Assembly (NCBI RefSeq): GCF_023646285.1 | Contig: NZ_JAMOKX010000004.1 | Location: 1 to 64,000, forward strand | Length of the DNA: 64,000 bases | Source: Helicobacter colisuis | GTDB lineage: Bacteria; Campylobacterota; Campylobacteria; Campylobacterales; Helicobacteraceae | Direction of reading: 5' to 3' | Position numbers and translations under genes: made by a program | In this document: positions 56,101 to 64,000 of the stretch, piece by piece | Layout of the letters: the number at the start of each line of letters is the position of its first letter | How positions within the stretch are numbered: the stretch's first letter is position 1 | Notes under the pieces: generated by a model | Seen by the model: only the letters and a program-made list of their open reading frames with translations | Told to the model about the DNA's origin: nothing | Database searches by the model: none

Positions 56101-57840
56101 TTATTCTCCTCTTAAATTTCTAAGTTGTTTAATGCAGTCAGATATTTCTTCTTGTCTTTCTTCTTCTGCTTGTTTTAATTTATTTTGAACTTGATTAGCT
56201 TTATCTTTGAGCATTATTAGATTTTGACTTCCTCTCTCCACCACTTGTCCAAATAATTCATACGCATCACCCAAAACAAACCAAGTTTGTGCAATTTTAT
56301 AATGCATTACCACACCATTTTGTGCTACAAGCTGAACTTTAAGACTACCTATTTTAGAATCATTTCTCCATTTATCCATATAAAAAATCGCAATAGTGCT
56401 AAGTATCGCTCCACAAGCTGCACTAATACATAAAGAAAGTGCTTCTCCTATGGTTTGGCTCATAAATGGAATAGGTAAAATTAATAACGCGTTAAGACCT
56501 GGAATAGTCAAAAGGGAATTCTTAACGCTTTCGCTCCCAAGCATTGTTACGGCACTGATTAAACCTGTAACCATAATTTTTGAAGCTTCATAATAAATAT
56601 CCTCTTTGGGCATATCTTTTGGGGGATTTGTTATTATTTTCACTGCTTGCCATAAAGATGTAAAACCCGCTCTAACAATTTGCACGATACTTTTTAGTGT
56701 AGTAGCAAAAATATTAATAATAAATACTACTAAATTTGAGAAAAATGTTTGTAAAGCCTCCTCAAAAGAACCTTTCAAAATATCTTTCCATTTAAGTTTC
56801 AATTCTTCCCAAACCTTACAAATTCTATCTTTGAAACGCACCAAAATTTCTTTTAAACTTTCATTGCCAAATTCTTTAAAAGTAACTTTAAGTTCAATGA
56901 TAATAGCCTTAATAAAATCTTTCAAAACAACACCTAAAGCTGAATAAGCAGCTATTTTAGCAGCATCTTGGGTGCCTGTAATTAATGCCTCCTTATAGGG
57001 TTTAGAACTTGTATAATATGTTTTATCTACTTCTCTATCGATTTCTTTTTTGCTTTGTTTATATTGTTCTTTCAAGTTTTCATCTTGGATTTCTTTTTGT
57101 TTTAGTAATTTGTCTTTTTCTTTTTGCTGACTTGGCGTTAAAGCTCCATTCTTTTCTTTTTCTGCTAAAAATTTTAATCTTTTATCTCTATCTGCTAAAA
57201 ATTTTTCAGCGCTTTTATCTTTTTTAGAACGATTTAATGAACTATCTGTCATTTTTAAATTGCTTTCTGTGTTGGCTAATTTTGCACCATCCATTTCAGC
57301 TAAAACTCTAGCAGGATCATCATGTATTGTTTTTGCAGCGACTACATGATCTAAATCGGTATCTGCATTTGCATTGATTTTTTTACCTGTCATATAATCT
57401 TCTAATTTTCCCTGCTTTTTCAACGCACTTTGTTCTTTGTTAATTCTTTTATAATTATCATCTTGATGATAATTATCTGAATTATACTCTCCGCGATTAG
57501 CATATCTTTGCCTCTCTTTTTCACTAACATAAACACCATTTCTAACATTATGAGTAGTATTAACATTGCCTCCATCTTTAGCATCTAAAATCACCGCAGC
57601 AAATCCAAAATGCCCCACAACCGCATCCAATGCATTGTTAGCACATTGATCAAAAAGCTTTTGTGTTTGTTCTTGTGGTATTTTGGCACTTATTTCTTCA
57701 AGATCTTTTAAAGCTTCATCTAATCCTTGATCTACTTCAATCCTTAGCTTATCTCTTTTAGATAACTCTTCCAATTCTTTTTCCAAAAGTTTATAATCCG
57801 AATTTATAAACTTTTCTAAAACTTCAACATTATTCTCCAT
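56101..57840 (-). CDS. Large membrane protein with HNH-nuclease-like motif
   Basis: 579 residues. Segments as read: helical N-terminus (1-75); a polar region; an HNH-like signature at about 161-206, with DTDLDHVV (Asp164-His165), LANTESNL (Asn190, Asn194) and LNRSK (Asn203); a charged helix (210-270); then several hydrophobic segments (about 283-300, 370-398, 432-450, 459-497); and a coiled C-terminus (540-575). HNH plus membrane helices is a combination seen in toxins and defence effectors; nuclease activity is inferred from motif spacing only. ATG 57840 has GGGGAG upstream and its own promoter. Confidence 0.7.
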   Translation of the reverse strand: MENNVEVLEKFINSDYKLLEKELEELSKRDKLRIEVDQGLDEALKDLEEISAKIPQEQTQKLFDQCANNALDAVVGHFGFAAVILDAKDGGNVNTTHNVRNGVYVSEKERQRYANRGEYNSDNYHQDDNYKRINKEQSALKKQGKLEDYMTGKKINANADTDLDHVVAAKTIHDDPARVLAEMDGAKLANTESNLKMTDSSLNRSKKDKSAEKFLADRDKRLKFLAEKEKNGALTPSQQKEKDKLLKQKEIQDENLKEQYKQSKKEIDREVDKTYYTSSKPYKEALITGTQDAAKIAAYSALGVVLKDFIKAIIIELKVTFKEFGNESLKEILVRFKDRICKVWEELKLKWKDILKGSFEEALQTFFSNLVVFIINIFATTLKSIVQIVRAGFTSLWQAVKIITNPPKDMPKEDIYYEASKIMVTGLISAVTMLGSESVKNSLLTIPGLNALLILPIPFMSQTIGEALSLCISAACGAILSTIAIFYMDKWRNDSKIGSLKVQLVAQNGVVMHYKIAQTWFVLGDAYELFGQVVERGSQNLIMLKDKANQVQNKLKQAEEERQEEISDCIKQLRNLRGE

Positions 57841-57869
57841 CTTCTCCCCTTAAATTTCCTAAAAACATC

Positions 57870-57897
57870 ATTATACTCTCCCCGCCAAAAAAATCAA
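57870..57897 (-). promoter_or_regulatory. Internal sigma-70 promoter of the cassette
   Basis: On the minus strand TTGATT (57897-57892), 16-nt spacer, TATAAT (57875-57870), 30 nt upstream of the HNH-like gene. The palindrome found at the upstream promoter is absent here. Confidence 0.65.
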
Positions 57898-57970
57898 TAA
57901 TTTTTAGAAATTAAAATTCTTATCATTTTTTATTTTTTATATTTTAACTCATTCATATCTTGTTTATTTC

Positions 57971-58387
57971 TTAATTTAACTGAAGCAAAGCATCGTTAAA
58001 TTTCATATTCATAGAGCAGAATCTCCAGCTAATTTTTAATGCTGTTTCATCATTTTTGAGATATTTATCGCTATACTCCATAAAAGCCTCCATTGTAGTG
58101 CCTATTTGGATAAGCTTTTCCCTTTTTAGACTGCTAAATAAATGTTTTCTTATATTATTAATAGTGTCTGCATCGTATTTATAGTTTTTTCTAAATTCTA
58201 AAAATTTAGAATCATTAAAATAACTAGGATAAATTTGCACCATTTCCTCATACTCTTTGATAACTTTTCTAAGTGTGATGAGATCTTTAAAAATCAATTT
58301 ATCCCAAGTATCTTTAATGCCTTGATAAATTTTATCACTACAAGCACCTAATGCAATTACACCTAAACCAAGAGTTAATTTTTTCAT
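57971..58387 (-). CDS. Lipoprotein of unknown function
   Basis: 138 residues with a short lipoprotein signal peptide and lipobox ALGAC (cysteine at residue 16). The mature part is helical (KIYQGIKDTWDKL, LRKVIKEYEEMVQIY) with no recognised domain. The N-terminus closely resembles that of the 60-residue protein at the cassette start (KLTLGLGVIALGA versus KLSLILGGVALGA), suggesting shared origin or localisation. ATGA overlap with the upstream gene. Confidence 0.75.
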   Translation of the reverse strand: MKKLTLGLGVIALGACSDKIYQGIKDTWDKLIFKDLITLRKVIKEYEEMVQIYPSYFNDSKFLEFRKNYKYDADTINNIRKHLFSSLKREKLIQIGTTMEAFMEYSDKYLKNDETALKISWRFCSMNMKFNDALLQLN

Positions 58388-58599
58388 TTACTTTTCCTTA
58401 AAATTTTGATAATTAATAATAAATTAAGCACTATAAACAACACATAAAGTGCAACCAAACCATAACTACCGCTTATATTAGCTAGCATAAGCGCAAAAAG
58501 AACCAACCAAAATATAATCCACATAATGCCAGTAAATGCAAGACTTACAAGAAGAGATATTGTAGCTATGATTAATCCTAAAATGCCAATAATCGCCAT
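58384..58599 (-). CDS. Small two- to three-helix membrane protein
   Basis: 71 residues, nearly all hydrophobic: helices at about 3-20, 22-42 and 47-66, ending in a positive tail (KILRKSK). ATG 58599 follows AAGGATGTAA. Function unknown. It overlaps the lipoprotein gene by 4 nt and lies 14 nt after the first gene of the cassette. Confidence 0.75.
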   Translation of the reverse strand: MAIIGILGLIIATISLLVSLAFTGIMWIIFWLVLFALMLANISGSYGLVALYVLFIVLNLLLIIKILRKSK

Positions 58600-58613
58600 T
58601 TACATCCTTTGTA

Positions 58614-58796
58614 TTATTTAGCCTTATCTTCTGTCTTTTGAGTTTCACTACTTGTTTGGATATTGCTAGAATCGCAACAAGGCTTTTTTATGTCTTGAGA
58701 TAAATTTTCATCTTTAGCTTTGTCATACCACTTTTTTAGCCCATAACCAACAGCTCCAAGTGCTACCCCACCTAGAATAAGGCTTAATTTTCCCAT
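58614..58796 (-). CDS. Small membrane-anchored protein, first gene of the cassette
   Basis: 60 residues from ATG 58796 (AAAGGAG upstream; TTG two codons earlier is less likely). One N-terminal glycine-rich membrane segment (KLSLILGGVALGAVGYGL) followed by WYDKAKDE and a polar tail with adjacent cysteines (KKPCCDSS). Resembles the lipoprotein's N-terminus but lacks the lipobox cysteine. Function unknown. Confidence 0.7.
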   Translation of the reverse strand: MGKLSLILGGVALGAVGYGLKKWYDKAKDENLSQDIKKPCCDSSNIQTSSETQKTEDKAK

Positions 58797-58828
58797 AAAC
58801 AACTCCTTTGTTTTGATTTACAAAAGAA

Positions 58829-58834
58829 ATTATA
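58829..58834 (-). promoter_or_regulatory. -10 box of the cassette's first promoter
   Basis: Minus-strand TATAAT in GCAAATTATAATTTC, 33 nt upstream of the first small gene. The inverted repeat 58845-58861 lies over its -35 region. Confidence 0.6.
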
Positions 58835-58844
58835 ATTTGCGCTT

Positions 58845-58861
58845 ATGACAGGTTGTGTCAT
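58845..58861. promoter_or_regulatory. ATGACA-N5-TGTCAT operator candidate
   Basis: Perfect 6-bp arms around GGTTG (plus strand), ending 10 nt before the -10 box. Position over the -35 region fits a repressor site, most simply for the WYL regulator at the other end of the cassette. Confidence 0.55.
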
Positions 58862-58929
58862 TAAATTATCAATTTAAAAATTTTAATTAATAAGTAAAAA
58901 AGAGAGATTTATTTAAAAAATAAGTAGTC

Positions 58930-58953
58930 AATCCAAGCCCAAAGGCTAGGATT
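58930..58953 (-). terminator. Terminator of grpE-dnaK
   Basis: AATCC-x-AGCC/GGCT-x-GGATT stem with one mismatch and a four-base loop, 27 nt past the dnaK stop, followed on the minus strand by ACTACTTATTTTTT. Confidence 0.6.
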
Positions 58954-58979
58954 ATTAAGAAGATTAATTAAGAGAATTG

Positions 58980-60857
58980 TTATTCGACTTCTGCATCAAT
59001 CACATCATCATCTTTTTTATTTTGTTGTGTTGCGCCGCCTTGTGCATTTTGATCTTTTTGATACATTGCTTCAGCAAGTTTGTGGCTTACTCCTGTGAGT
59101 GCCTTAACTTTTTGCTCAATCTCTTCTTTAGAAGCATTTTCATTTTTCAAAGTTGTTTGCAAATCATTGATTGCATTTTGAATCTTTTCAGCCTCGCTTG
59201 AATCAATTTTTTCTTTCATTTCATCAAGGCTTTTTTGAGTTTGATAAACAAGGCTATCTGCTTGATTTCTTACTTCAATAGCTTCTTTTTTCTTTTTGTC
59301 TTCTTCTTTATTAAGTTCAGCATCTTTTACCATTTTTTCAATTTCAGAATCAGACAATCCACTAGAACCTGTGATTTTGATTTCTTGAGCTTTGCCTGTT
59401 GCTTTGTCTTTGGCGCTCACTGTTAAGATACCATTTGCATCAATATCAAAAGTAACTTCAATTTGAGGCACACCTCTTGGTGCTGCTGGGATACCGCTTA
59501 GCTCAAAATTTCCAAGCACTTTATTATCTCTTGCAAGTTCTCTCTCCCCTTGTAAAACTTGAATAGTTACAGCAGGTTGATTGTCTTCTGCCGTTGAGAA
59601 AACTTGATTTTTCTTAACAGGAATAGTCGTGCCTCGATCAATAATCTTCGTCATCACTCCACCTAATGTTTCAATTCCCAAGCTAAGAGGTGTAACATCA
59701 AGCAATAAAACATCTTTTACATCGCCTTTTAATACACCCCCTTGAATTGCCGCACCAATTGCCACAACTTCATCTGGATTCACTGATTTATTAAGCTCTT
59801 TACCGATAAACTCTTTCACTCTTTCTTGAACTTTTGGAATCCTTGTAGAACCACCCACCATAACAACTTCTGCAATATCCCCTTTGCTTAAATCTGCATC
59901 TTTGATAACATCGCCGATTTTATTAATAGTTTGGTTGATATAAGATTCAATAAGCGATTCAAACTTAGCACGACTAATCTTTTTAACCAAGTGTTTTGGA
60001 CCGCTTGCATCCGCTGTAATAAAAGGCAAGTTAATTTCAGTTTCTTGCGCACTACTTAACTCTTTTTTAGCGTTTTCTGCTGCTTCTTTTAATCTTTGAA
60101 GTGCCATTACATCATTTTTGAGATTGATTCCATTTTCATCTTCAAATTCTTTTGCTGCCCAATCAATAATAGCGTTATCAAAGTCATCTCCACCTAAAAA
60201 CGCATCACCACCTGTTGCCAAAACTTCTACAACATTATCGCCTGTTTCTAGCACGGTAACATCAAATGTCCCACCACCCAAATCATAAACTACGATTTTT
60301 TCTGCTTGTTTTTTATCCAAACCATAAGCAAGTGCTGCTGAAGTTGGCTCATTGATGATTCTAAGCACATTAAGCCCCGCAATTGTCCCTGCTTCTTTAG
60401 TTGCTTTTCTTTGTGCATCGTTAAAATAGGCTGGAACGGTGATAACTGCTTCTGTTACTTCCTCTCCCAAATAACTTTCTGCATCAGCTTTAAGCTTCAT
60501 AAGAATCTTTGCAGAAATCTCTTGTGGCGTATAAACTTTTCCTGCAATTTCAATCGCACAAGCACCATTTCTATCAACTACTTTATAAGGAAGTCTTTTT
60601 TTAGCTTCTTGAGCTTTATCTTCATTAAACATTAATCCCATAATTCTTTTAATAGAATAAATAGTTTTTTCTGGATTAGTGATAGCTTGTCTTTTTGCAG
60701 GATCTCCTACCAAAATCTCACCTTTATCAGTAAAAGCCACAACCGATGGAGTTGTATTTTTCCCTTCTTTATTTGCAATGATTTTTGATTCATTTCCTTC
60801 AAAAACCGCCATTGCTGAATTTGTTGTTCCTAAGTCAATTCCTAATACTTTTCCCAT
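58980..60857 (-). CDS. dnaK: Molecular chaperone DnaK (Hsp70)
   Basis: 625 residues. Nucleotide-binding domain with [16 protein letters not shown] at the start, [16 protein letters not shown] near 192 and [15 protein letters not shown] near 332; interdomain linker [16 protein letters not shown] near 380; substrate-binding domain and a C-terminal lid ending [10 protein letters not shown]. Full length. Works with GrpE (encoded 21 nt upstream) and DnaJ. Confidence 0.98.
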   Translation of the reverse strand: MGKVLGIDLGTTNSAMAVFEGNESKIIANKEGKNTTPSVVAFTDKGEILVGDPAKRQAITNPEKTIYSIKRIMGLMFNEDKAQEAKKRLPYKVVDRNGACAIEIAGKVYTPQEISAKILMKLKADAESYLGEEVTEAVITVPAYFNDAQRKATKEAGTIAGLNVLRIINEPTSAALAYGLDKKQAEKIVVYDLGGGTFDVTVLETGDNVVEVLATGGDAFLGGDDFDNAIIDWAAKEFEDENGINLKNDVMALQRLKEAAENAKKELSSAQETEINLPFITADASGPKHLVKKISRAKFESLIESYINQTINKIGDVIKDADLSKGDIAEVVMVGGSTRIPKVQERVKEFIGKELNKSVNPDEVVAIGAAIQGGVLKGDVKDVLLLDVTPLSLGIETLGGVMTKIIDRGTTIPVKKNQVFSTAEDNQPAVTIQVLQGERELARDNKVLGNFELSGIPAAPRGVPQIEVTFDIDANGILTVSAKDKATGKAQEIKITGSSGLSDSEIEKMVKDAELNKEEDKKKKEAIEVRNQADSLVYQTQKSLDEMKEKIDSSEAEKIQNAINDLQTTLKNENASKEEIEQKVKALTGVSHKLAEAMYQKDQNAQGGATQQNKKDDDVIDAEVE

Positions 60858-60878
60858 AATTTATCCTTATTAATTAAT

Positions 60879-61430
60879 TTATTTTGCAATGCTAACCATT
60901 GATGGTCTTAGCACTCTTTCTTTATATTTATAACCCTTTTGCATCTCTGCGACAATCTCTCCTACATTGTGAGAATCGCTTTGAACTTGCATAATAGCAT
61001 CGTGGAAATTAGGGTCAAACTCTCCGCTTGCATCAATGGGTTCAATCCCATGTTTTGCAAGTGTTTTTAAAAGATTATCCAATGTTAGTGCAATTCCCTC
61101 CTCTATTTTTCCTAAAATTTCAGCTTGATCACTATTTTCTTTTGAATCTTTAATCGTTTTTAAAGCAATCTCTAAAGTATCAATGCTCGGCAATAAATCT
61201 TTTGCTATTTTTTCATAAGCATATTCCAAGGCTTGATCTTTTTCTCTCACCAAACGCTTTTTAGTGTTTTCAAAATCAGCATAAGTGCGCAAATATTGAT
61301 CTTCTAATTCCTTGATTTTATTTTGAAGTGATTCTAGCGATTCTTTAGAATCTTGCTCTGCATTCTCTTGTGATTCTTGTTTTTGATTCTCATTCTTAGA
61401 AGAATCTATCTTTTCATTTTCATCTTGCAT
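60879..61430 (-). CDS. grpE: Nucleotide exchange factor GrpE
   Basis: 183 residues from ATG 61430 (AAGGAG ten nt upstream). The frame opens 54 nt earlier at 61484, but that would add a non-GrpE leader. Charged coiled coil at 30-85 ([25 protein letters not shown] in part), then the exchange domain with [14 protein letters not shown] and [11 protein letters not shown] at the end. First gene of grpE-dnaK here; hrcA, which usually precedes grpE in this phylum, is absent. Confidence 0.96.
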   Translation of the reverse strand: MQDENEKIDSSKNENQKQESQENAEQDSKESLESLQNKIKELEDQYLRTYADFENTKKRLVREKDQALEYAYEKIAKDLLPSIDTLEIALKTIKDSKENSDQAEILGKIEEGIALTLDNLLKTLAKHGIEPIDASGEFDPNFHDAIMQVQSDSHNVGEIVAEMQKGYKYKERVLRPSMVSIAK

Positions 61431-61508
61431 TCTAATTCCACTCCTTACAACAAAAATAACGCTTCTAAAATGAAATTTTAGCAATTATTCTTGTGAATTT
61501 CAAGTAAA

Positions 61509-61537
61509 ATTATATAACTTTAGTCTATTAATGTCAA
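61509..61537 (-). promoter_or_regulatory. Consensus sigma-70 promoter of grpE-dnaK
   Basis: Minus-strand TTGACA (61537-61532), 17-nt spacer, TATAAT (61514-61509): both boxes match consensus, fitting a strong chaperone promoter that needs repression. Predicted leader about 75 nt. Confidence 0.85.
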
Positions 61538-61538
61538 G
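61518..61538 (-). promoter_or_regulatory. HAIR-like HspR operator in the grpE promoter
   Basis: Minus strand reads CTTGACA-N7-ACTAAAG. The HspR-associated inverted repeat consensus is CTTGAGT-N7-ACTCAAG, so 11 of 14 arm positions match with exact spacing. It covers the -35 box and most of the spacer, a position where HspR would block polymerase. The rest of the 369-nt gap 61431-61799 shows only the M23 promoter. Confidence 0.7.
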
Positions 61539-61770
61539 TTAAATTAATAAAATAAGCTAAACTTTCTTAAAAATAAAAATTTAATTATAAGTTGTTTGGG
61601 ATAAACTTAAGGTTGCTTTAAAGTCTTAAAAAGCAAAACAAATAAGAGATTTTTGCAAAATATAGCAACAATGTGCGCGATAACTTTGACAATTTCTCTA
61701 AGATTCTAAATAGAGCAATTTAGCTTTTTAGGGCATCAAGGATTTCATAAGTAAAACTTTGCTAATTTTC

Positions 61771-61776
61771 TAAAAT
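61771..61776 (+). promoter_or_regulatory. -10 candidate for the M23 peptidase gene
   Basis: TAAAAT in TTTTCTAAAATATTT, 24 nt upstream of ATG 61800. Weak -35. Confidence 0.4.
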
Positions 61777-61799
61777 ATTTTTAATGGGTGATTTTTGAA

Positions 61800-62603
61800 A
61801 TGAAAAAAATAATCATATTATTGCTGTGTGTTTTTGTAGGATTTGCCAAGGAATTGACTATTGAAAATGGTAAAACTCTTATTTTGGAAAGCAAATCATC
61901 AAACCCTAAAAGTATTATCCTAGATAAAAAAGAGTATTTATGGATACCCCATCCCCAAAAACCTGATACAAAAATTTTATTTCTATCTATACCTTACTAC
62001 ACTAAAGCACAAAGTATTCGGCTTGAGAATAGCCAAACTTTGCAAATCATCAAAGGTCAGTATAAAATTGAAAAAATCAGTGTAGATCCAAGCAAAGCCA
62101 AACCCAACAAAGCTAATCAACAAAGAATCTCCAAAGAAAGAGAAGAAGCTAGTAAAATTTATCAAACTTACACTAAGGGATACTATTGGAAAAAGCCCTT
62201 TATCTATCCTATGAAAAGTAAAATTACTAGTGAATTTGGCAATGCAAGAGTGTTTAATCAAGAAGTAAAAAGCTATCATAGCGGAACAGATTTTAGAGCT
62301 GCTATTGGAACACCAATTTATGCGAGTAATAGCGGCAAGGTCGTGATTGCAAAAGATAGATTCTTAGCAGGAAAATCTGTAGTAATTGACCATGGAGAAG
62401 GAATTTTTAGCATGTATTATCATTGCAGTGAAATCAAAGTCAAAGAAGGCACTAGAGTAAAACAAGGCGAACTCATTGCACTAAGCGGTAATACAGGTAG
62501 AGTAAGTGGTCCGCATTTGCATTTTGGGATTTTGGTGCGTGGGGCACAGATTGATCCAATTGATTTTATTGCCAAAATCAATGCATCTCTAAAAGGGAAC
62601 TAA
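61800..62603 (+). CDS. M23-family peptidoglycan endopeptidase
   Basis: 267 residues from ATG 61800, where a signal peptide (about 1-16, KKIIILLLCVFVGFA) begins; a GTG four codons earlier lacks a ribosome site. The C-terminal LytM domain has both zinc motifs: YHSGTDFRA (H-x3-D) near residue 165 and HLHFGILV near 243, with the catalytic YYHCSE histidine. It probably cuts peptidoglycan cross-links in the periplasm, and related enzymes shape helical cells in this phylum. One nt before the aldolase-like gene. Confidence 0.9.
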   Translation: MKKIIILLLCVFVGFAKELTIENGKTLILESKSSNPKSIILDKKEYLWIPHPQKPDTKILFLSIPYYTKAQSIRLENSQTLQIIKGQYKIEKISVDPSKAKPNKANQQRISKEREEASKIYQTYTKGYYWKKPFIYPMKSKITSEFGNARVFNQEVKSYHSGTDFRAAIGTPIYASNSGKVVIAKDRFLAGKSVVIDHGEGIFSMYYHCSEIKVKEGTRVKQGELIALSGNTGRVSGPHLHFGILVRGAQIDPIDFIAKINASLKGN

Positions 62604-62604
62604 A

Positions 62605-63207
62605 ATGGAGAAAATATTTCAAGATTTAAAAACTATCTCTTTAGCAATGTTTCGGAAGAATTTCTTTGGAATCTTTCATGGTTCTATTTCAACAAAACTT
62701 GAAGAAGGTCATTTTCTTATTAACAAAAAAGATGCGATTTTTGATGATTTAAATGAAGAATCGCTTATCACGCTCTATCACAAACAAGATTATCGCTGGC
62801 AAGAAGCTAGTATGGACGCTTTTATTCATTCTTTACTTTATCAAAATATTCCTAATGCCAAATATATTGCCTATGGAATGCCTCCCTTTACGATAGCCTA
62901 TACTCTCTCAAATAGTAAAATTACCCCAAAAGATTATTTTGGTTATAAGATTCTAGGCACCCTAGAAGTGTATGACCCAAAAGATTATGACAATTGGTAT
63001 GAAAGAGCAGATGTTGAAATCAATCGCTATTTCAAAGAAAATGATAAAAAAATTATGGTTATCAAAGGCTATGGCGTGTATGTGTATCATCGAGACTTGC
63101 AATATCTCTCAAAATTAATGGCGATTTTAGAAAATTCGTGTAAAGTCTTGCATTTTCATAGCATTTTAGAGGGCAATAAACCTTCTTATGAACTACTTGA
63201 CTTTTAA
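62605..63207 (+). CDS. Class II aldolase/adducin-like protein
   Basis: 200 residues, cytosolic. Segments FFGIFHGSISTKLEEGHFLINK (N-terminal), MDAFIHSLLYQNIPNAKYIAY and IKGYGVYVYHRDLQYL follow the class II aldolase/adducin fold. However, the zinc-binding H-x-H motif of fuculose-phosphate aldolase is not evident, so catalytic activity is uncertain. AAAAGGGAA precedes ATG 62605; co-transcribed with the M23 peptidase. A similar gene pair is known in Campylobacter. Confidence 0.65.
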   Translation: MEKIFQDLKTISLAMFRKNFFGIFHGSISTKLEEGHFLINKKDAIFDDLNEESLITLYHKQDYRWQEASMDAFIHSLLYQNIPNAKYIAYGMPPFTIAYTLSNSKITPKDYFGYKILGTLEVYDPKDYDNWYERADVEINRYFKENDKKIMVIKGYGVYVYHRDLQYLSKLMAILENSCKVLHFHSILEGNKPSYELLDF

Positions 63208-63236
63208 TGCTTGATTTTAAGGCAAGAAAAATTTGA

Positions 63237-63242
63237 TAAAAT
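63237..63242 (+). promoter_or_regulatory. -10 candidate for metN
   Basis: TAAAAT in AATTTGATAAAATTAC, 31 nt upstream of the ATG. Confidence 0.4.
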
Positions 63243-63273
63243 TACAAAATTATGTAGCAATTCAAGGGTTTTA

Positions 63274-64000
63274 ATGGATTTTATAGAAGTTAGAGAATTA
63301 TACAAAAATTACGGAAAACTTGAAGTCTTAAAAAATATTCATTTAAATGTTAAAAAAGGCTCGATTTTTGGACTTGTAGGGCATAGCGGAGCAGGAAAAA
63401 GCACACTGCTTAGAACTTTTAATGGACTAGAATCTATCAATCACGGAAGCATTAAAATTGGTGAAGTGGAGATTAATCGCTTAGATTCCAAAAACATGAG
63501 ACATTTTAGAAAAAAGGTTGGAATGATTTTTCAAAACTTCTCTTTAATGGCGCGTAAAAATGTCTATGAAAATATCATTTTACCTTTGGAGTGTTGGGGA
63601 GAAAATATTGATAAAAATCGCGTTGAAAAACTAGTGGAATTAGTGGGTTTGCAAGACAAAATGAAATTTTATCCTAGCCAGCTAAGTGGCGGACAAAAAC
63701 AAAGAGTTGCTATTGCAAGGGCTTTAGTGATGAATCCTGATTTACTTTTAAGCGATGAAGCCACTAGCGCATTAGATCCCTCCACAACAAACTCAATCTT
63801 AGAACTTTTATCGCAAATCAATCAAGAAATTAAAGTAACTATTGTGCTAGTAACTCACGAAATGGAAGTGGTAAAAAAAATCTGTCAAGAAGCGGCTTTT
63901 ATGGAAAATGGAGAGATTATCAAAAGCGGTCATATTGAATCCCTCTTTTTAGAGCCTGATAAAAAAATGCGAGATTTTTTGGGAGAAAATGAAATTTTAC
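63274..64000 (+). CDS. metN: Methionine ABC transporter ATP-binding protein MetN (3' end missing)
   Basis: The frame is open from ATG 63274 (AAGGG upstream) to the window edge: 242 codons without a stop. Walker A GHSGAGKSTLL near residue 39, signature LSGGQKQR near 140, Walker B LLLSDEATSALD near 160 and the switch histidine in VTHEMEVV. The end KSGHIESLFLEP is typical of MetN, which energises D-/L-methionine import with MetI and MetQ; those would lie to the right. Another amino-acid importer ATPase is a less likely alternative. Confidence 0.85.
   Translation, partial: MDFIEVRELYKNYGKLEVLKNIHLNVKKGSIFGLVGHSGAGKSTLLRTFNGLESINHGSIKIGEVEINRLDSKNMRHFRKKVGMIFQNFSLMARKNVYENIILPLECWGENIDKNRVEKLVELVGLQDKMKFYPSQLSGGQKQRVAIARALVMNPDLLLSDEATSALDPSTTNSILELLSQINQEIKVTIVLVTHEMEVVKKICQEAAFMENGEIIKSGHIESLFLEPDKKMRDFLGENEIL

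Noticed and set aside
56606-56947. 113-codon plus-strand frame inside the HNH-like gene
   Set aside because: Antisense shadow of the hydrophobic segments; no ribosome site and no independent promoter.
60879-61484. Longer GrpE from 61484
   Set aside because: The extra 18 residues do not resemble GrpE, and ATG 61430 has AAGGAG upstream.

Overview
The window is AT-rich, densely packed bacterial chromosome from a Campylobacterota species, most likely a Helicobacter. The evidence is the gene blocks: carbonic anhydrase-kdsA-ribH-nusB-pyrF and tpiA-fabI match the Helicobacter layout, bamD-lon next to fliW-proC and katA followed by an ankyrin gene are shared with Campylobacter, and hefABC efflux genes, CetA/CetB energy-taxis proteins and a CadF-like OmpA protein are present. 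Promoters are typical of the group: good TATAAT -10 boxes, often without a clear -35. The species cannot be fixed from sequence alone; an enterohepatic Helicobacter is my best guess. I found no insertion sequence, prophage, CRISPR array or rRNA.

Layout. 0-10 kb: end of a beta-barrel protein, cetB-cetA, a FUSC-family transporter, tpiA-fabI-fliQ-murB, NDH-2, a Na/Pi cotransporter and DedA. 10-14 kb: a PomB-like stator protein and a housekeeping operon. 14-19.4 kb: a leftward operon selA-selB-NifS-like-moeA, which fits making selenocysteine- and molybdenum-dependent formate dehydrogenase. 19.5-31 kb: fliW-proC-miaA leftward, then bamD-lon-rnhB-minD-minE-deacetylase-like-WD40-dprA-ruvX rightward. 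31-38 kb: a STAS/REC/CheX protein, CadF-like OmpA protein, dCache chemoreceptor, PPK2, CinA and four tRNAs (Lys, Glu, Val, Asp). 38-48.3 kb: DUF4149, AddB, transketolase, hemerythrin, katA plus its ankyrin partner, cysE-speA. 48.4-53.7 kb: a mini flagellar-rod-like protein and the RND pump hefABC. 53.9-58.8 kb: an eight-gene accessory cassette. 58.9-64 kb: dnaK-grpE, an M23 peptidase, an aldolase-like protein and the start of metN.

The most unusual region is 53.9-58.8 kb, inserted between hefA and dnaK. All eight genes run leftward: two small membrane proteins, a lipoprotein, a 579-residue membrane protein with an HNH-nuclease-like motif, a tail-anchored coiled-coil protein, a 41-residue peptide, a protein with four Cys-x2-Cys pairs, and a WYL-domain regulator. 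There are two promoters, one carrying an ATGACA-N5-TGTCAT palindrome. WYL regulators often control phage-defence or DNA-damage loci, so this is the best candidate for an undescribed stress or defence system; its function is unproven.

Other signals worth attention are a HspR-type (HAIR-like) inverted repeat inside a consensus grpE-dnaK promoter, a perfect 25-bp palindrome upstream of katA (probably a PerR/Fur-type operator), palindromes at the FUSC and NDH-2 promoters, and a NifS-like protein that seems to have lost its PLP lysine.
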